Positions 1 through 8,852 of a stretch of 32,702 nucleotides of DNA are shown here, piece by piece. Position 1 is the stretch's first letter, and each line of letters begins with the position of its first letter. The stretch spans positions 1-32,702 of the forward strand of contig JAVBMR010000025.1 in the NCBI GenBank assembly GCA_031552235.1, written 5' to 3'. The position numbers and the translations under genes were made by a program. Source of the DNA: WRDF01 sp031552235. Lineage in GTDB: Bacteria > Bacteroidota > Bacteroidia > Bacteroidales > Rikenellaceae. Below the pieces are notes generated by a model. The model did no database searches. It was not told where the DNA came from and was given only the letters and a program-made list of their open reading frames with translations.

Positions 1-2330
1 CGGGCGGCGAAGCCGTAGGCGCGGTAGCTGTTGTTCTGCGGGCTGATAGCAGTGCCGTAGAAGTACAAGTAGTAACCGGCGGTAGCCGAGTTCGGGGTAT
101 CAGACCAGTAGTAGCCGAAGGAACCAACGTTGCTGAGAGTCCCCGACTGGTAGTTACGGCCGCCCGTAGCAGGATAGAAAATAGAGCCTTCTACCGAAGC
201 ATTATCCGTAGTGCCAGGCCAGTAGCGAATGCCATTCACGTTTGCGACTACGCTACCGATGCCGCGTCCGTAGTTCCACGCCAGATCGCGCAGCGGATTA
301 TGCGAGTTGATGAGCGCACCGTTGACCTGACGGTTGAAATCGTCCCAAACACCGTTGGCCGGAAGCCTCCATCCCGGAGGACACGGGTCGTAGATGCTCT
401 TGAACTGGTCGGTCGCCGCCGGGTCGTTCCATATGTAGCCTGTTCCGGTAACCTCAGTACACCAGTTGTAGGTAGTCGAAATGTTTGTATTGTAGAACAC
501 GTTGGGGGTCTGGACCGATTTCAGCACGGTGGCTGTGGAATGGCCCAATGCAATAGCTTTGCTGTCGGTCGTCACGTCAGCCATCGGGAACGGGTCTTTG
601 CGGCCGAACTGGTAGTGGAGCATGCCCTGCAGGTTGGTAGCAGGCTGTTTGTGGTAGTTCTTCGAGACCATACCCAGCGAGCGGTCCATCATCACGCAGT
701 TGGCATATTTAACCGACCAATAGGTATTATAGGCAGCGGTCGTACCGTTGGCATAGCGCTCCACCTGGCCGCCCGGGACGGGATAGGTATACTTGCCGGC
801 AGCTATAGTCGCGCGGTTGAACTTGTCGGGGTTGTATTCTGTAACCCAGAAGTGCCAGCTCCAAAGGTATTCGCCGCCTGCTTTCTTTATACCGAGCGTG
901 AAGTTGCCATCGGGCATTCCGGCCGGAACGGAGAGGCGGAAGAACTGGTCGGGGCCTGTACCTATACCCAGGCCAGGGCCGTTGTTATTCACAAGGCATA
1001 TCTCGGTTGTCGAGACAACCTTGCTGAACAGGCCGTTGATATCGCTCCAGATGAGGTCCACGGTCCACTGGTCGCTCGCTCCGATCACATTGGCCGGGTT
1101 GTTTCCGTAGCCAGGTGTCGAGCCGCCCCAGAAGCGGTTTACCTGCGAGACGGGTATATCGTAGTGCCTTACTCCGCCGCCTGCGGGAGCAGGGTTGATG
1201 ATGAACGCGTTCGATTTCGAACCGTATCCGCCGTTATCGACATAGCTGACGTCTTTGAAATCTTCAATGCGCGAGTCCATTTCACCGTTACCGATGCCCT
1301 TGACCGTCAGGCCGATGGTATAGTGGTTATTGGCCGAGATGTTATAGTCGTTTGTTTCATTCGCACCGGGATAAACACGGAACACGCTGGTTGCGCTGCC
1401 GTCGGTTTTAACCGCCACGATCTCGAAATAAGTAGCGTAGCTGGGAGCGTAGCGGGTCTTATAAGTAGCGTCGGTAGACGAGGCGTTGATGCCGCGCTGG
1501 TTGCGCGGAACATACCAGCTGAAGGTCTTCGTTTCGCCATTGGCCGGCATTCCGGCCGTCACCACGGGGTAGTCGGCCACAGCCACATCCGTCGGATATA
1601 TCATGCTGTTCGTGATGCCCGACTTGCTCAAAGCGGCATCGGCATACACCATGGTGGTCGCCACGTTGCGCAGGCGGACCGATTTGATCGCCATATCGGC
1701 GTTTTCGAGCTTCAGCGCGAGCGACAGTTTTGCGACGCTGCGTTTGAACCGAGGAGTGAGGGTGGTGCCCGGAACGACGGGGCTGTCGACAACGTCGCTC
1801 ACGATGAGCGTTTTCTCCGACCCTACGGTAACATAGGAATCGCCCTCACCCGACAACTGCTTCACGCGTTTGATAACGTCTGCGAATGTCGATTCGGTAG
1901 ACATGTTCCAGTTGTAGTTCCTGCCCTCGGGAATGTTCGCCACGAACAGCGTGTAGCAGTTGTTGCTGTTCTGGATCAGGGGCACGGAAAGCGGTACGGC
2001 AGCAAGGTCGTCCTTATCCATGAAGCGCGGAGCGCCCACCATCTGGCTCGACGCGCTGTTGCCCGCGAACTGGATCACGAACATGTTCTCGATCTTAAGC
2101 GAAGCGCCGTCATTCGGTTCGAGGTCGGTCGGAGCTGTACGCATCAGCGGATCGATGACGCCGGAACCGTCGCCCGAGGCCAGGCCCAGTACCGAATAAT
2201 TAAGGTTTACCGTAACTTCTTCGCCCGTCAGGGGCAGGCCGCCGTCGGAAAGGTCGTCCTTTGCACACGATGCGGAGTAAAGCGCCACTGCCGCCAACGC
2301 CGCCGCTTTGATAAAATTCGTTATTTTCAT
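1..2330 (-). CDS. DUF4906-type pilus tip-like lipoprotein, C-terminus beyond window
   Basis: This frame is open from an ATG at 2330 to the window edge, giving about 776 residues without a stop. The N-terminus is a lipoprotein signal with the lipobox SASC (Cys22). A long beta-rich region follows, then near residues 640-680 the signature CPPGWRLPA and after it segments such as RYWPGTT and GYYWSDT. These are typical of the C-terminal domain in Bacteroidales DUF4906 and fibrobacter-paralogous-type surface proteins, which commonly end pilus operons and are thought to be tip adhesins. An in-frame ATG at 2342 is an alternative start. The gene lies 23 bases after the preceding fimbrillin-like gene (11 if the upstream ATG is used), so it is the distal cistron of the pilus operon visible here. 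Family assignment is by motif; the adhesin role is inferred. Confidence 0.8.
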   Translation of the reverse strand, partial: MKITNFIKAAALAAVALYSASCAKDDLSDGGLPLTGEEVTVNLNYSVLGLASGDGSGVIDPLMRTAPTDLEPNDGASLKIENMFVIQFAGNSASSQMVGAPRFMDKDDLAAVPLSVPLIQNSNNCYTLFVANIPEGRNYNWNMSTESTFADVIKRVKQLSGEGDSYVTVGSEKTLIVSDVVDSPVVPGTTLTPRFKRSVAKLSLALKLENADMAIKSVRLRNVATTMVYADAALSKSGITNSMIYPTDVAVADYPVVTAGMPANGETKTFSWYVPRNQRGINASSTDATYKTRYAPSYATYFEIVAVKTDGSATSVFRVYPGANETNDYNISANNHYTIGLTVKGIGNGEMDSRIEDFKDVSYVDNGGYGSKSNAFIINPAPAGGGVRHYDIPVSQVNRFWGGSTPGYGNNPANVIGASDQWTVDLIWSDINGLFSKVVSTTEICLVNNNGPGLGIGTGPDQFFRLSVPAGMPDGNFTLGIKKAGGEYLWSWHFWVTEYNPDKFNRATIAAGKYTYPVPGGQVERYANGTTAAYNTYWSVKYANCVMMDRSLGMVSKNYHKQPATNLQGMLHYQFGRKDPFPMADVTTDSKAIALGHSTATVLKSVQTPNVFYNTNISTTYNWCTEVTGTGYIWNDPAATDQFKSIYDPCPPGWRLPANGVWDDFNRQVNGALINSHNPLRDLAWNYGRGIGSVVANVNGIRYWPGTTDNASVEGSIFYPATGGRNYQSGTLSNVGSFGYYWSDTPNSATAGYYLYFYGTAISPQNNSYRAYGFAA

Positions 2331-2353
2331 AGCTGTTGTCATTTATTATTTTC

Positions 2354-3610
2354 TTAATTGATCTCTTGGTTGCCGCCGCCGCCGTTGTCCCACCCACCGT
2401 TGGGTGTCCAGTCGATGTCGATGTCGGCGTATTGCACCAGGTCGCCGCCTAGGTCGGTATAATTGGTGTCATCGTAATCATAGTCCCAGGCCGAAACCGT
2501 GTAGGCGATCCCTATCTGTTCGGAAGTGACGTTGATGTAGAACCTGTACTGCTTGTTGCGCTTGATCACGATCGAGATGGGGATCGAAGCTTTGTTGTAA
2601 AGGCCGTTATCGTCTTTCAGTTTTACCGAGAGGGTCATGGGTATCACATAAGGGTTCCCGCCCATGTCCGCGCCGCGGTAGTCGGCAGGCATTACCGGCA
2701 TGTTGTCGATCACATATTTCGCAGTAACCGTTTCGCCGTTCCTGTCGGTGAACGTTGCGCTGCTGGCCGCAACTGTCTGCGGCTCCTCGTTCGCCGTACC
2801 GTTAGGATTGAGATTCATCGAGTAACTCGTTTTGCTACCGTAGTTATAATTGGGGTATACGAAGTCTGTTTTCGCGTTGTACCAGCCGTTGTTGCCGGCG
2901 TTGACGAGTTTGATCTCTTCTGCAGTGTAGTTGACAGATAGCGGGGTCGTGTGCCCGGGATCGGTTTCCGCATAAAAGTGTGAGTAAAAATAGACTTTGA
3001 TAGCCGACATCAGCGGGTGCATCACTACACCGGTGGCATCGTTTATCTGGCCGTTGTCCGCTACGGTGATCTCGAACGGATCGTCGGCCGTGCCGTCGCC
3101 GTTCTTATCCAGCGGCAGCGAAGTGTAGACCTTATCCGTGCGGTTGAACACGGCCAAATTGCCCAACGTTCCTGCGCCGTAAATAGGTACGGCAGGATGG
3201 ATCATCGACACATAGTAGTCGCCGGCGGTAAGGTGCATGGCATATCTGCCGTCTTTCTGTAATAATCCGCCCGCAAGGGTTGTCTGGTATGTCGTCGAAT
3301 TGACCGCCACCGGAACGATGCTGCCCACGAGCGGGTTCGCGGCATAATCGCCGTTCAGGTCATAGGCATACGTGCCGCTGTTGCTGGCGTTTGTCATTAT
3401 GGCTGTCCCTGTTTTCAGGTAGGCCATCATCCTGTATGTGTCGGCATGCGCCGGATTGCCCGTGCCGTTTACATCGGCGCGGGATACGCCCGTGAAACCC
3501 TGCTCGTAGGCCGGGCCGCCGGGTGTTTTTCCGCCCTCGTCCTTCGTGCAGGAGCCAAGTGCCGCGCACAGCGCCCCAAAAACGACTACGGTATTCAGTA
3601 TTCTCTTCAT
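2354..3610 (-). CDS. Fimbrillin-like (FimA/Mfa family) lipoprotein
   Basis: The protein has 418 residues from the ATG at 3610. A longer reading would need a TTG codon at 3625 inside the upstream gene and is less likely. It begins with a lipoprotein signal, MKRILNTVVVFGALCAALGSC (lipobox LGSC, Cys21). Its body is rich in Thr, Asn, Gly and Tyr, as in beta-sandwich pilins. The sequence VSRAD places an Arg-Ala pair at residues 44-45, 23 residues after the lipidated Cys, which fits the spacing at which type V prepilins are cut after arginine. The C-terminus is Gly/Asn-rich (GGWDNGGGGNQEIN). Only 4 bases separate it from the upstream stop, so the two are probably translationally coupled. It is most likely an accessory or minor pilin; the exact subunit role cannot be told. 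Confidence 0.78.
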   Translation of the reverse strand: MKRILNTVVVFGALCAALGSCTKDEGGKTPGGPAYEQGFTGVSRADVNGTGNPAHADTYRMMAYLKTGTAIMTNASNSGTYAYDLNGDYAANPLVGSIVPVAVNSTTYQTTLAGGLLQKDGRYAMHLTAGDYYVSMIHPAVPIYGAGTLGNLAVFNRTDKVYTSLPLDKNGDGTADDPFEITVADNGQINDATGVVMHPLMSAIKVYFYSHFYAETDPGHTTPLSVNYTAEEIKLVNAGNNGWYNAKTDFVYPNYNYGSKTSYSMNLNPNGTANEEPQTVAASSATFTDRNGETVTAKYVIDNMPVMPADYRGADMGGNPYVIPMTLSVKLKDDNGLYNKASIPISIVIKRNKQYRFYINVTSEQIGIAYTVSAWDYDYDDTNYTDLGGDLVQYADIDIDWTPNGGWDNGGGGNQEIN

Positions 3611-3614
3611 AATC

Positions 3615-4667
3615 TTATATTTCAATAAATTCAGGATCGGTGTTCGTATCTATCGGCCATGCTTTCACAAGCGGCACGCCGTTGAAATGCACATACGTAC
3701 CTATGGTCGCCGAAATCTCATAGCTCTTGCCCATCAGGAACCCTGCTCCGCCGTCGATATCCGAAAGGTTGAAGGTCATCGACGGGTTGCCCTGTTCGTC
3801 GAACAGAAACGGCGCTCCGGTGGCATCGACAAAATTGAGGGTAACCTTAACGCTGGCGTCGCCGCCGTCGGCAACCGCAAGCTGGGGAATGATAGCCAGC
3901 GGCACGCGGTGTTCCGTAGTACCCGAGCCTGTGTTGGTTATCGCCTTTTCGACCGATATGGTAAGTTTATTCGCGGTCGTACCCGGCGTGATGAGCGAAT
4001 TGACGTCATCCATGTCGGGGTCTTTGGCATCGTAAGTCCCCGCGACGATAAAGTCGCGGCCGGTCATTTCGATCGTAACCGTCCTGAGCGTCAGCGCCGG
4101 TCCCTGATAAGTGCGGTTCAGTTTGAAGTGCAGGTAGGTCATCAGGTGTTCGAACCGGATAGAAACTTCGCTCGCGCCGATACCCATCTGCTTGCTCTTC
4201 GTTTCGCATACCAGATAGTCGGTCAGCGCCTGGTCCTTGGCCGCATCCCCATTGTCCTCGGCTATGCGGAAAGGTATCTGGTCGAAGTTCGTAACGGCCG
4301 GGTTGTAAGGATAGTAGCCCATGACTTTTACCGTACCCCAGTCGGCGAAACCGGCAAGTCTGGTTCCGACATTCGAACCGTTGATTATGTAGCGCCAGTC
4401 GGTTCCGTTCCACGAAGCGTAGAAATTATCGTAAATCGAATTCAGCGTCACGGCGGAAGATTCGAGCCTCAGGCCGATATTCGAACCGACATCGAAATAT
4501 GTGCCTACGGCAGCCCTCGAACCTGCCCTGTCCAATTCTTCGGCGAGCGTGGGAACGATCCGGAACTCCACATCGCCTTTGCGCCCCGCGTTACCGGATT
4601 CTTTCGAACATCCGGCGAGAGCCAGCGCCAAAAGAGATATCATCAATATATTTTTCATGTTTTTCAT
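3615..4667 (-). CDS. Fimbrillin-like lipoprotein
   Basis: The protein has about 350 residues. The frame opens at 4691, overlapping the upstream gene, but a signal peptide fits best from ATG 4667 or ATG 4658 (MKNILMISLLALALAGC). The lipobox AGCS is clear. An AGSRAAV motif lies about 31 residues after the Cys, matching the Arg-Ala positions of its neighbours. The later sequence has the pattern of fimbrillin-family proteins, with a WGTVKVMGYYPYNP segment followed by alternating hydrophobic strands and a FLMGKSYEISATI segment near the C-terminus. It sits in a tightly packed run of minus-strand pilus genes. Presumably it is exported, lipidated, carried to the outer membrane and built into a type V pilus or its tip. 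This is a family-level call. Confidence 0.78.
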   Translation of the reverse strand: MKNMKNILMISLLALALAGCSKESGNAGRKGDVEFRIVPTLAEELDRAGSRAAVGTYFDVGSNIGLRLESSAVTLNSIYDNFYASWNGTDWRYIINGSNVGTRLAGFADWGTVKVMGYYPYNPAVTNFDQIPFRIAEDNGDAAKDQALTDYLVCETKSKQMGIGASEVSIRFEHLMTYLHFKLNRTYQGPALTLRTVTIEMTGRDFIVAGTYDAKDPDMDDVNSLITPGTTANKLTISVEKAITNTGSGTTEHRVPLAIIPQLAVADGGDASVKVTLNFVDATGAPFLFDEQGNPSMTFNLSDIDGGAGFLMGKSYEISATIGTYVHFNGVPLVKAWPIDTNTDPEFIEI

Positions 4668-4681
4668 CTTAATATCGTTTT

Positions 4682-5587
4682 TTACCACCATGTTCCCCCG
4701 GTGTATGCGTTACCGACCTCGGTCCAGGGCGTAACCGTTATGCCGCCTGACATGATGCCCTCGCCAGAGAACGACAGCCTGACCTCATATTTTTTCCCGG
4801 CTTCGCCGCCGTTAGCAACAAGGGTGTCCCAAATCGCACTTCCTGAAATATTTACCGGTTTCACACCTGTGAGCGTCAGCACCTCGAATTTCACGGGCAC
4901 GCCCGGCTGTATCATCATATCGAACGCCAGCTCGGTATCGGACGCGTTGGACGGCGGAACCACAGCTCCTTCGGGCAGGCTGCTTTTGACCTCGCCCGGA
5001 GAAGAGAAGATCAACTTCAGGCTGTTCAGGTCGAGCGTGACATAGGACATTAACTGTTTTGAGGTTTGCGGAATGGCCCTAATGCCGTGTATCGTTTCGG
5101 GGTAAACCGCATCGGGCTTGCATTTCATGATAAAACAGAAGCGCGTGAGTTTATGCTCGAAGACCATCTTGGCATTGGTCGGTATCTGGTCGCTCAGCTG
5201 CCCGTCCAGCACGTTGCTCAGCATGATATCCTGGTCGGCATACGTAATGTCGTAGCCTACAGTCCCTATCGTACTTGGGGCCTTCATTGGATAGTAGCCG
5301 ACAAACGAAGCCAGCCTGTCATCCAGCGGGTACTCTATACCAGTATTGATGTGTTCGCCGTTATTGTCCGTAACGTTGACTGTCAGTGCGCGGTTGAAAA
5401 GCACAGGCGTCCCGAACGCGTAGGCTATCCCCACCGTTGTGTTGTCCCAGGCGTCGACGGCAGCGCGCGAGCCTACCCTGTCGATGCCCAGATGGATCGG
5501 TCCTGACGAGGGGATCGCCATCTCTTTCTGGCTACAGCCTGCCGCGAGCAGGGCACATAGCGGAATTATATATTTCAATGTTCTCAT
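4682..5587 (-). CDS. Fimbrillin-like lipoprotein
   Basis: The protein has 301 residues with a lipoprotein signal MRTLKYIIPLCALLAAGC (lipobox AAGC, Cys18). A GSRAAV motif has its Arg at residue 41, 23 residues after the Cys. The segment LASFVGYYPMKAP matches the conserved GYYP strand seen in the next gene downstream, and MVFEHKLTRFCFIM matches the RFEHLMTYLHFKL strand there, so the two are paralogues. The C-terminal YEVRLSFSGEG and VTPWTEV are typical of the final strand of Mfa-like fimbrillins. It is 14 bases from the upstream gene and its stop overlaps the open frame of the next. The role is a pilus subunit by family membership. Confidence 0.78.
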   Translation of the reverse strand: MRTLKYIIPLCALLAAGCSQKEMAIPSSGPIHLGIDRVGSRAAVDAWDNTTVGIAYAFGTPVLFNRALTVNVTDNNGEHINTGIEYPLDDRLASFVGYYPMKAPSTIGTVGYDITYADQDIMLSNVLDGQLSDQIPTNAKMVFEHKLTRFCFIMKCKPDAVYPETIHGIRAIPQTSKQLMSYVTLDLNSLKLIFSSPGEVKSSLPEGAVVPPSNASDTELAFDMMIQPGVPVKFEVLTLTGVKPVNISGSAIWDTLVANGGEAGKKYEVRLSFSGEGIMSGGITVTPWTEVGNAYTGGTWW

Positions 5588-5601
5588 AGTCGGATATATG
5601 T

Positions 5602-6765
5602 TTAGTTAATGTCGCCACCTATAATGGTCCCGCCGTTGCCGTCAACCCAGGGCGTACCGGCGATGAAGCCCTCGACGTCGAACTCGACCACCGCACCCTC
5701 GACCAAAGATAGGGTCAGGCGATAGTTGATGCCCTGTCCGGCGCTCCATGCCCTCAGGGCCGGTGTGGCCAGAGCGATGGTTTCTTCCTTGTCGATGGTT
5801 TCGCCAGAGTAGACGTTCGTGAACGAATACTTGACAACCACCTGTGCCGGGGTCGTGCCGTTGTTCAGATCCTCGATGGACTGGGGTATGAGCATCAGGC
5901 AATGGTCGGCGGCGATGATCTTCGTGAAGTTATACGGGTCGGTTTCGCCGGGGGCCGGGGTTTCGTTCCTCGCGTCGAGCGTAAGCGAAGCCAAGCCGGT
6001 GGAAGGCGTAAGCGTGTACGAAGACCAGTCTGCGTCTGCGTCGGGGTATGTAACATCCCAAAGGTCGGCGTCGCCTTTAGCTTTGGCCAGGTCGAGCGTC
6101 CCGGCGCCTACAACGTTCTTCACGGTTATCTCGCTTATCTGCATCACGTAAGGGCGTCCTTTCTCGGCATCGTTGAGCTTAACCAGGAAATCGAGCCTCG
6201 CCAGCGCGTGGTCCATTTCGAATTCCACTACACCGCTGTTCGTCGAGTAAACCTGATCGAAGGCGTTGCTCCACAGCAGGTCGACCTGCTTGTAGATGTC
6301 CGAAGGCACTGTGTAGGCGATTGTCGGCGTCACGGTCTGCGAAACGGCCGACGGAAGCAGCGTGAACGTATCCTCGACATCGACAAAAGGCGCGTAGGCG
6401 AAGAACGACAGTTTGGTGTCCTCATTCAGCGGCCAGTACCTCGGAGTGCCCGGATAGCTCCAAACGGCACTTCCGGTCGGCTTTATCACCGACTGGTTGA
6501 GGAAATAGTTGGGGAACAGCGTCGAAGCTGTCGTGGCATACGCCCCCTCGTGCGAGTAGCCGAAAACACCGATCTTTTTCAAACCGGCCGTCACGGTCGT
6601 TTCCGCCCTGCCCGACACCTTGTTCATGCCGAAGCCGATGGCATGCCCCGTGGCGTTTTGCGGACTGTCGTCCGCGCCACACGCGGCAAAACCGAGCGCC
6701 ACTCCACCCAGCAGCAGCGTGGAGACGATCCGGCCTACAGAACCTGTTTTAAATAATTGCATCAT
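5602..6765 (-). CDS. Fimbrillin-like lipoprotein
   Basis: The protein has 387 residues. A signal peptide with two possible starts (MM) leads to the lipobox FAAC (Cys29). The mature N-terminus carries a KVSGRAE motif with Arg53, 24 residues after the Cys. The sequences YWPLNEDTKLSFFAYAP and VEFEMDHALARLDFLVKL are hallmark strands of the fimbrillin family (the Y-W-P, FFAYAP and DHALARL motifs), and WSAGQGINYRLTLSL is the usual penultimate strand. The C-terminal TPWVDGNGGTIIGGDIN is Gly-rich. It follows the shorter 322-residue pilin after a 134-base gap that contains a hairpin, so it may be made in smaller amounts than that protein. It is a likely minor or accessory pilin of a type V pilus. Confidence 0.82.
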   Translation of the reverse strand: MMQLFKTGSVGRIVSTLLLGGVALGFAACGADDSPQNATGHAIGFGMNKVSGRAETTVTAGLKKIGVFGYSHEGAYATTASTLFPNYFLNQSVIKPTGSAVWSYPGTPRYWPLNEDTKLSFFAYAPFVDVEDTFTLLPSAVSQTVTPTIAYTVPSDIYKQVDLLWSNAFDQVYSTNSGVVEFEMDHALARLDFLVKLNDAEKGRPYVMQISEITVKNVVGAGTLDLAKAKGDADLWDVTYPDADADWSSYTLTPSTGLASLTLDARNETPAPGETDPYNFTKIIAADHCLMLIPQSIEDLNNGTTPAQVVVKYSFTNVYSGETIDKEETIALATPALRAWSAGQGINYRLTLSLVEGAVVEFDVEGFIAGTPWVDGNGGTIIGGDIN

Positions 6766-6802
6766 CGTAATTTATATTAATTGTTTGTTGTTTCTCGTTG
6801 TC

Positions 6803-6852
6803 GGAGCCGCGGCTCCTTTGTAACCGGGAGGGGAACATTCAACCCCGCCCGG
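6803..6852 (-). terminator. GC-rich hairpins in the gap between two pilin genes
   Basis: The 134-base gap at 6766-6899 has no gene. It holds an inverted repeat at 6824-6852 (arms of CCGGG and GGGG with one mismatch, 9-base loop) and a perfect 14-base palindrome at 6803-6816. No T-run follows, so this is more likely an attenuator or an RNA-stability hairpin behind the pilin gene at 6900-7868 than a full terminator. Confidence 0.4.
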
Positions 6853-6899
6853 CTTTGGGTTAGCAGGCTTTTCAGCCTTAGTTCGTTGCGAAGGATTGA

Positions 6900-7868
6900 T
6901 TAGATAGCCTGGTCTGTGTCAGTCCAAGCGGTAACGCTGGCCACAGTGAACTCGATCATGTTCGAAGCGTCGAACGTGAATTTGAAGTTGTAACGCTGGC
7001 CTTCAGCAAAAGCGAAAGTTGCCGGAAGAGCGAATTCTTTGGTTGTACCGGCAGGAATTACCACCTGGTCGCCGTTCATAAGACCGTAGGTGATCTTAAC
7101 TTTCGAAGTTGCAAGCGCAGTCTGCGGAAGCACCATCATCACGTCGTTTGCCGAAAGGAGCTTCACACCGGTTGCAGCAGCACCGGCAGGGCTAACGGCA
7201 ACACCGCTGGCGGGAACACCTGCAACATAGGTCGTAGCCTGAGCGGCGGGAGCAGCCCATGTGCTGAAATTATAAGTACTTGTAACGCCGAGGTTGGTGA
7301 GTTCGATCTTGCTGATAGTGTAAACAAGACCTGTAGCTGCTTCGTTTTTGTTGATAGCAGTGAAAGTCACAGCCGAAAGGGCGTGGTAGAAAGTGAAGCT
7401 TACGGGTGTAGCTGCGTTAACCGTACCGTTACCGGTTCCAGAAGCCACGAGAAGGTCGCAAGCCGTGTTAAGCACGCTCTGGTCTGCGGGAACAGTGTAA
7501 TTGAACGACGCAACGCCGGCAGCCATGCTCATAGAGCTTGTAACGGCGTCGTTGATGGGCGAGTAAGCGAAGAATTTAACGTCCGAATTGTCAGCCGGCC
7601 ATACTTTCTTGGGAGCGTAAGACCAACTCGCACCGTCCCTGTAAACCGCTGCGCTAAGGAAAGAGAGATCATCATCGCCATTGTCGCCGAGAACGAAGAA
7701 ACTCTGGAGGTCTGCCGTCGTGCCAATAACCGAAGCGCGGCCTTTTTCAACTACAGAACGGAATTCGATCGTTTTGGCGCCGCCGGTCGATTCTGAACCT
7801 TCTTTCGAGCAGCTTGCCAGAACGGCAACCGCTGCAACTGCAAGTAATGCAAATTTTTTCATAATCAT
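6900..7868 (-). CDS. Fimbrillin-like lipoprotein, candidate major pilin
   Basis: The protein has 322 residues with a lipoprotein signal MKKFALLAVAAVAVLASC. An ATG at 7862 (MKKF) is as good a start as 7868 (MIMKKF). EKGRAS places an Arg-Ala pair at residues 44-45, 24 residues after the lipid Cys. Family strands are visible: VWPADNSDVKFFAYSP, PVSFTFYHALSAVTF and FAEGQRYNFKFTF. The composition is simple, rich in Ala, Val and Thr, and its codon use looks less GC-rich than that of the other pilus genes, as expected of an abundant structural protein. It follows the DUF5119 anchor-like gene after 57 bases, is the first pilin of the operon, and has a hairpin behind it. From these points I infer that it is the main shaft subunit. 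Direct proof is lacking. Confidence 0.8.
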   Translation of the reverse strand: MIMKKFALLAVAAVAVLASCSKEGSESTGGAKTIEFRSVVEKGRASVIGTTADLQSFFVLGDNGDDDLSFLSAAVYRDGASWSYAPKKVWPADNSDVKFFAYSPINDAVTSSMSMAAGVASFNYTVPADQSVLNTACDLLVASGTGNGTVNAATPVSFTFYHALSAVTFTAINKNEAATGLVYTISKIELTNLGVTSTYNFSTWAAPAAQATTYVAGVPASGVAVSPAGAAATGVKLLSANDVMMVLPQTALATSKVKITYGLMNGDQVVIPAGTTKEFALPATFAFAEGQRYNFKFTFDASNMIEFTVASVTAWTDTDQAI

Positions 7869-7925
7869 AAAAAGTTAATTGTTAGTGAATGGTTTTTGAA
7901 TGTTATTATGTTTTTGGTTTGGTTA

Positions 7926-8852
7926 TCAATTCGAGAGGTCCACATCCGTATCGGCCCAGTCGTTCAGGATGACGTCCCAACCAGATGAAACCGATCCGCC
8001 TTCGTCCGGCACGACTATCCCCGTACCGTCGATGATGATATGCCTGTTGATGCCGTCGTCGATCTGACCTGTAACGTCCCACGAGAACTGCATGATACCG
8101 TCCATATTCGACGGGTAAAGTATCTCGATGGTGAAGAGGTTGTCGTCGATGCGGCCGAAGGTGCGGAAAGAACCGACAATCATGTTGTTGACCTTATCCG
8201 CCGTGGCGTTGAAAAGCACTGTCCCCGGCGTTGTCGAAATAGCGTTCTGTCCGATGAAGAACGAGCGGGCCATCCCCGAGATTCCACCGCGGGTATCGTA
8301 TATGAACTGCGTACCCTGTATATTGCGGATCTCGAACGTGTAGGTGTGTATCCTGTTCTCGGGCGCGATGTTGATGGTAGCACCGGGAAGCGCGCAGCAT
8401 GAAGCGTTCTCGCCGGTATAGAAAAGCCCCTGGGGTTCGGCAAACGTAAGCTCGTCGGGATAGGCCCTTGCGAACGTTGTGCGGGTGAGGACGTTGCAGT
8501 ACGCCTCGATCAGGTCCCGGTCGGCCTCGTGGCGGAAATAGATGTTGTTGCCGGTATAGGTGTAGGCCAGCGTCCTGTAGTCTTCGCCTCGGATGAGCCT
8601 GACCCTGCCGCCATGGCAACCGATATCGTCCACGCCGTAGTCCCTGACGTCGGGCTCGATGGCGAAGATGTTGACGCGCATCCCGTCGGCTAAAGGTATT
8701 TGATCATCGGTCAGAGTCCCCCAATCGAATACGATGTTGACAGGCAGCGCGTTGGGGTCGCCGGTCCCTATTTCTCCGAGGTCTTTGTTCTGGCAGGCAA
8801 CGACAGTCAGCCCCAGCGCCAGAAGTGATAGTATTTTTTTCATATCTTTCAT
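7926..8852 (-). CDS. DUF5119 / FimB-Mfa2-type pilus anchor lipoprotein
   Basis: The protein has 308 residues with signal MKKILSLLALGLTVVAC (lipobox VVAC). The start may be 8852 (MKDMKK) or 8843 (MKK); 8852 abuts the stop of the upstream gene with no gap. After the Cys comes VNIVFDWGTL and then a short Asp/Arg-rich beta domain with CHGGRVRLI and YRTLAYTYTGNNIYF, which matches my knowledge of DUF5119 proteins encoded beside fimbrillins. There is no Arg-Ala motif near residue 44, unlike the five pilins. That fits a cell-bound anchor that keeps its lipid rather than a protein cleaved for polymerisation. Its place just before the first pilin fits an anchor or length-control role, as for Mfa2/FimB. 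The anchor function is inferred. Confidence 0.72.
   Translation of the reverse strand: MKDMKKILSLLALGLTVVACQNKDLGEIGTGDPNALPVNIVFDWGTLTDDQIPLADGMRVNIFAIEPDVRDYGVDDIGCHGGRVRLIRGEDYRTLAYTYTGNNIYFRHEADRDLIEAYCNVLTRTTFARAYPDELTFAEPQGLFYTGENASCCALPGATINIAPENRIHTYTFEIRNIQGTQFIYDTRGGISGMARSFFIGQNAISTTPGTVLFNATADKVNNMIVGSFRTFGRIDDNLFTIEILYPSNMDGIMQFSWDVTGQIDDGINRHIIIDGTGIVVPDEGGSVSSGWDVILNDWADTDVDLSN

Noticed and set aside
300..2357. A 685-codon plus-strand open frame
   Set aside because: It is antisense to the DUF4906-type gene, whose minus-strand frame has a lipobox, family motifs and fits the operon. The plus frame has no signal or known domain and arises from GC-rich codon bias.
3546..5045. A 499-codon plus-strand open frame
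   Set aside because: It spans two fimbrillin-like genes antisense, and its start lies inside the third. No domain or promoter supports it.
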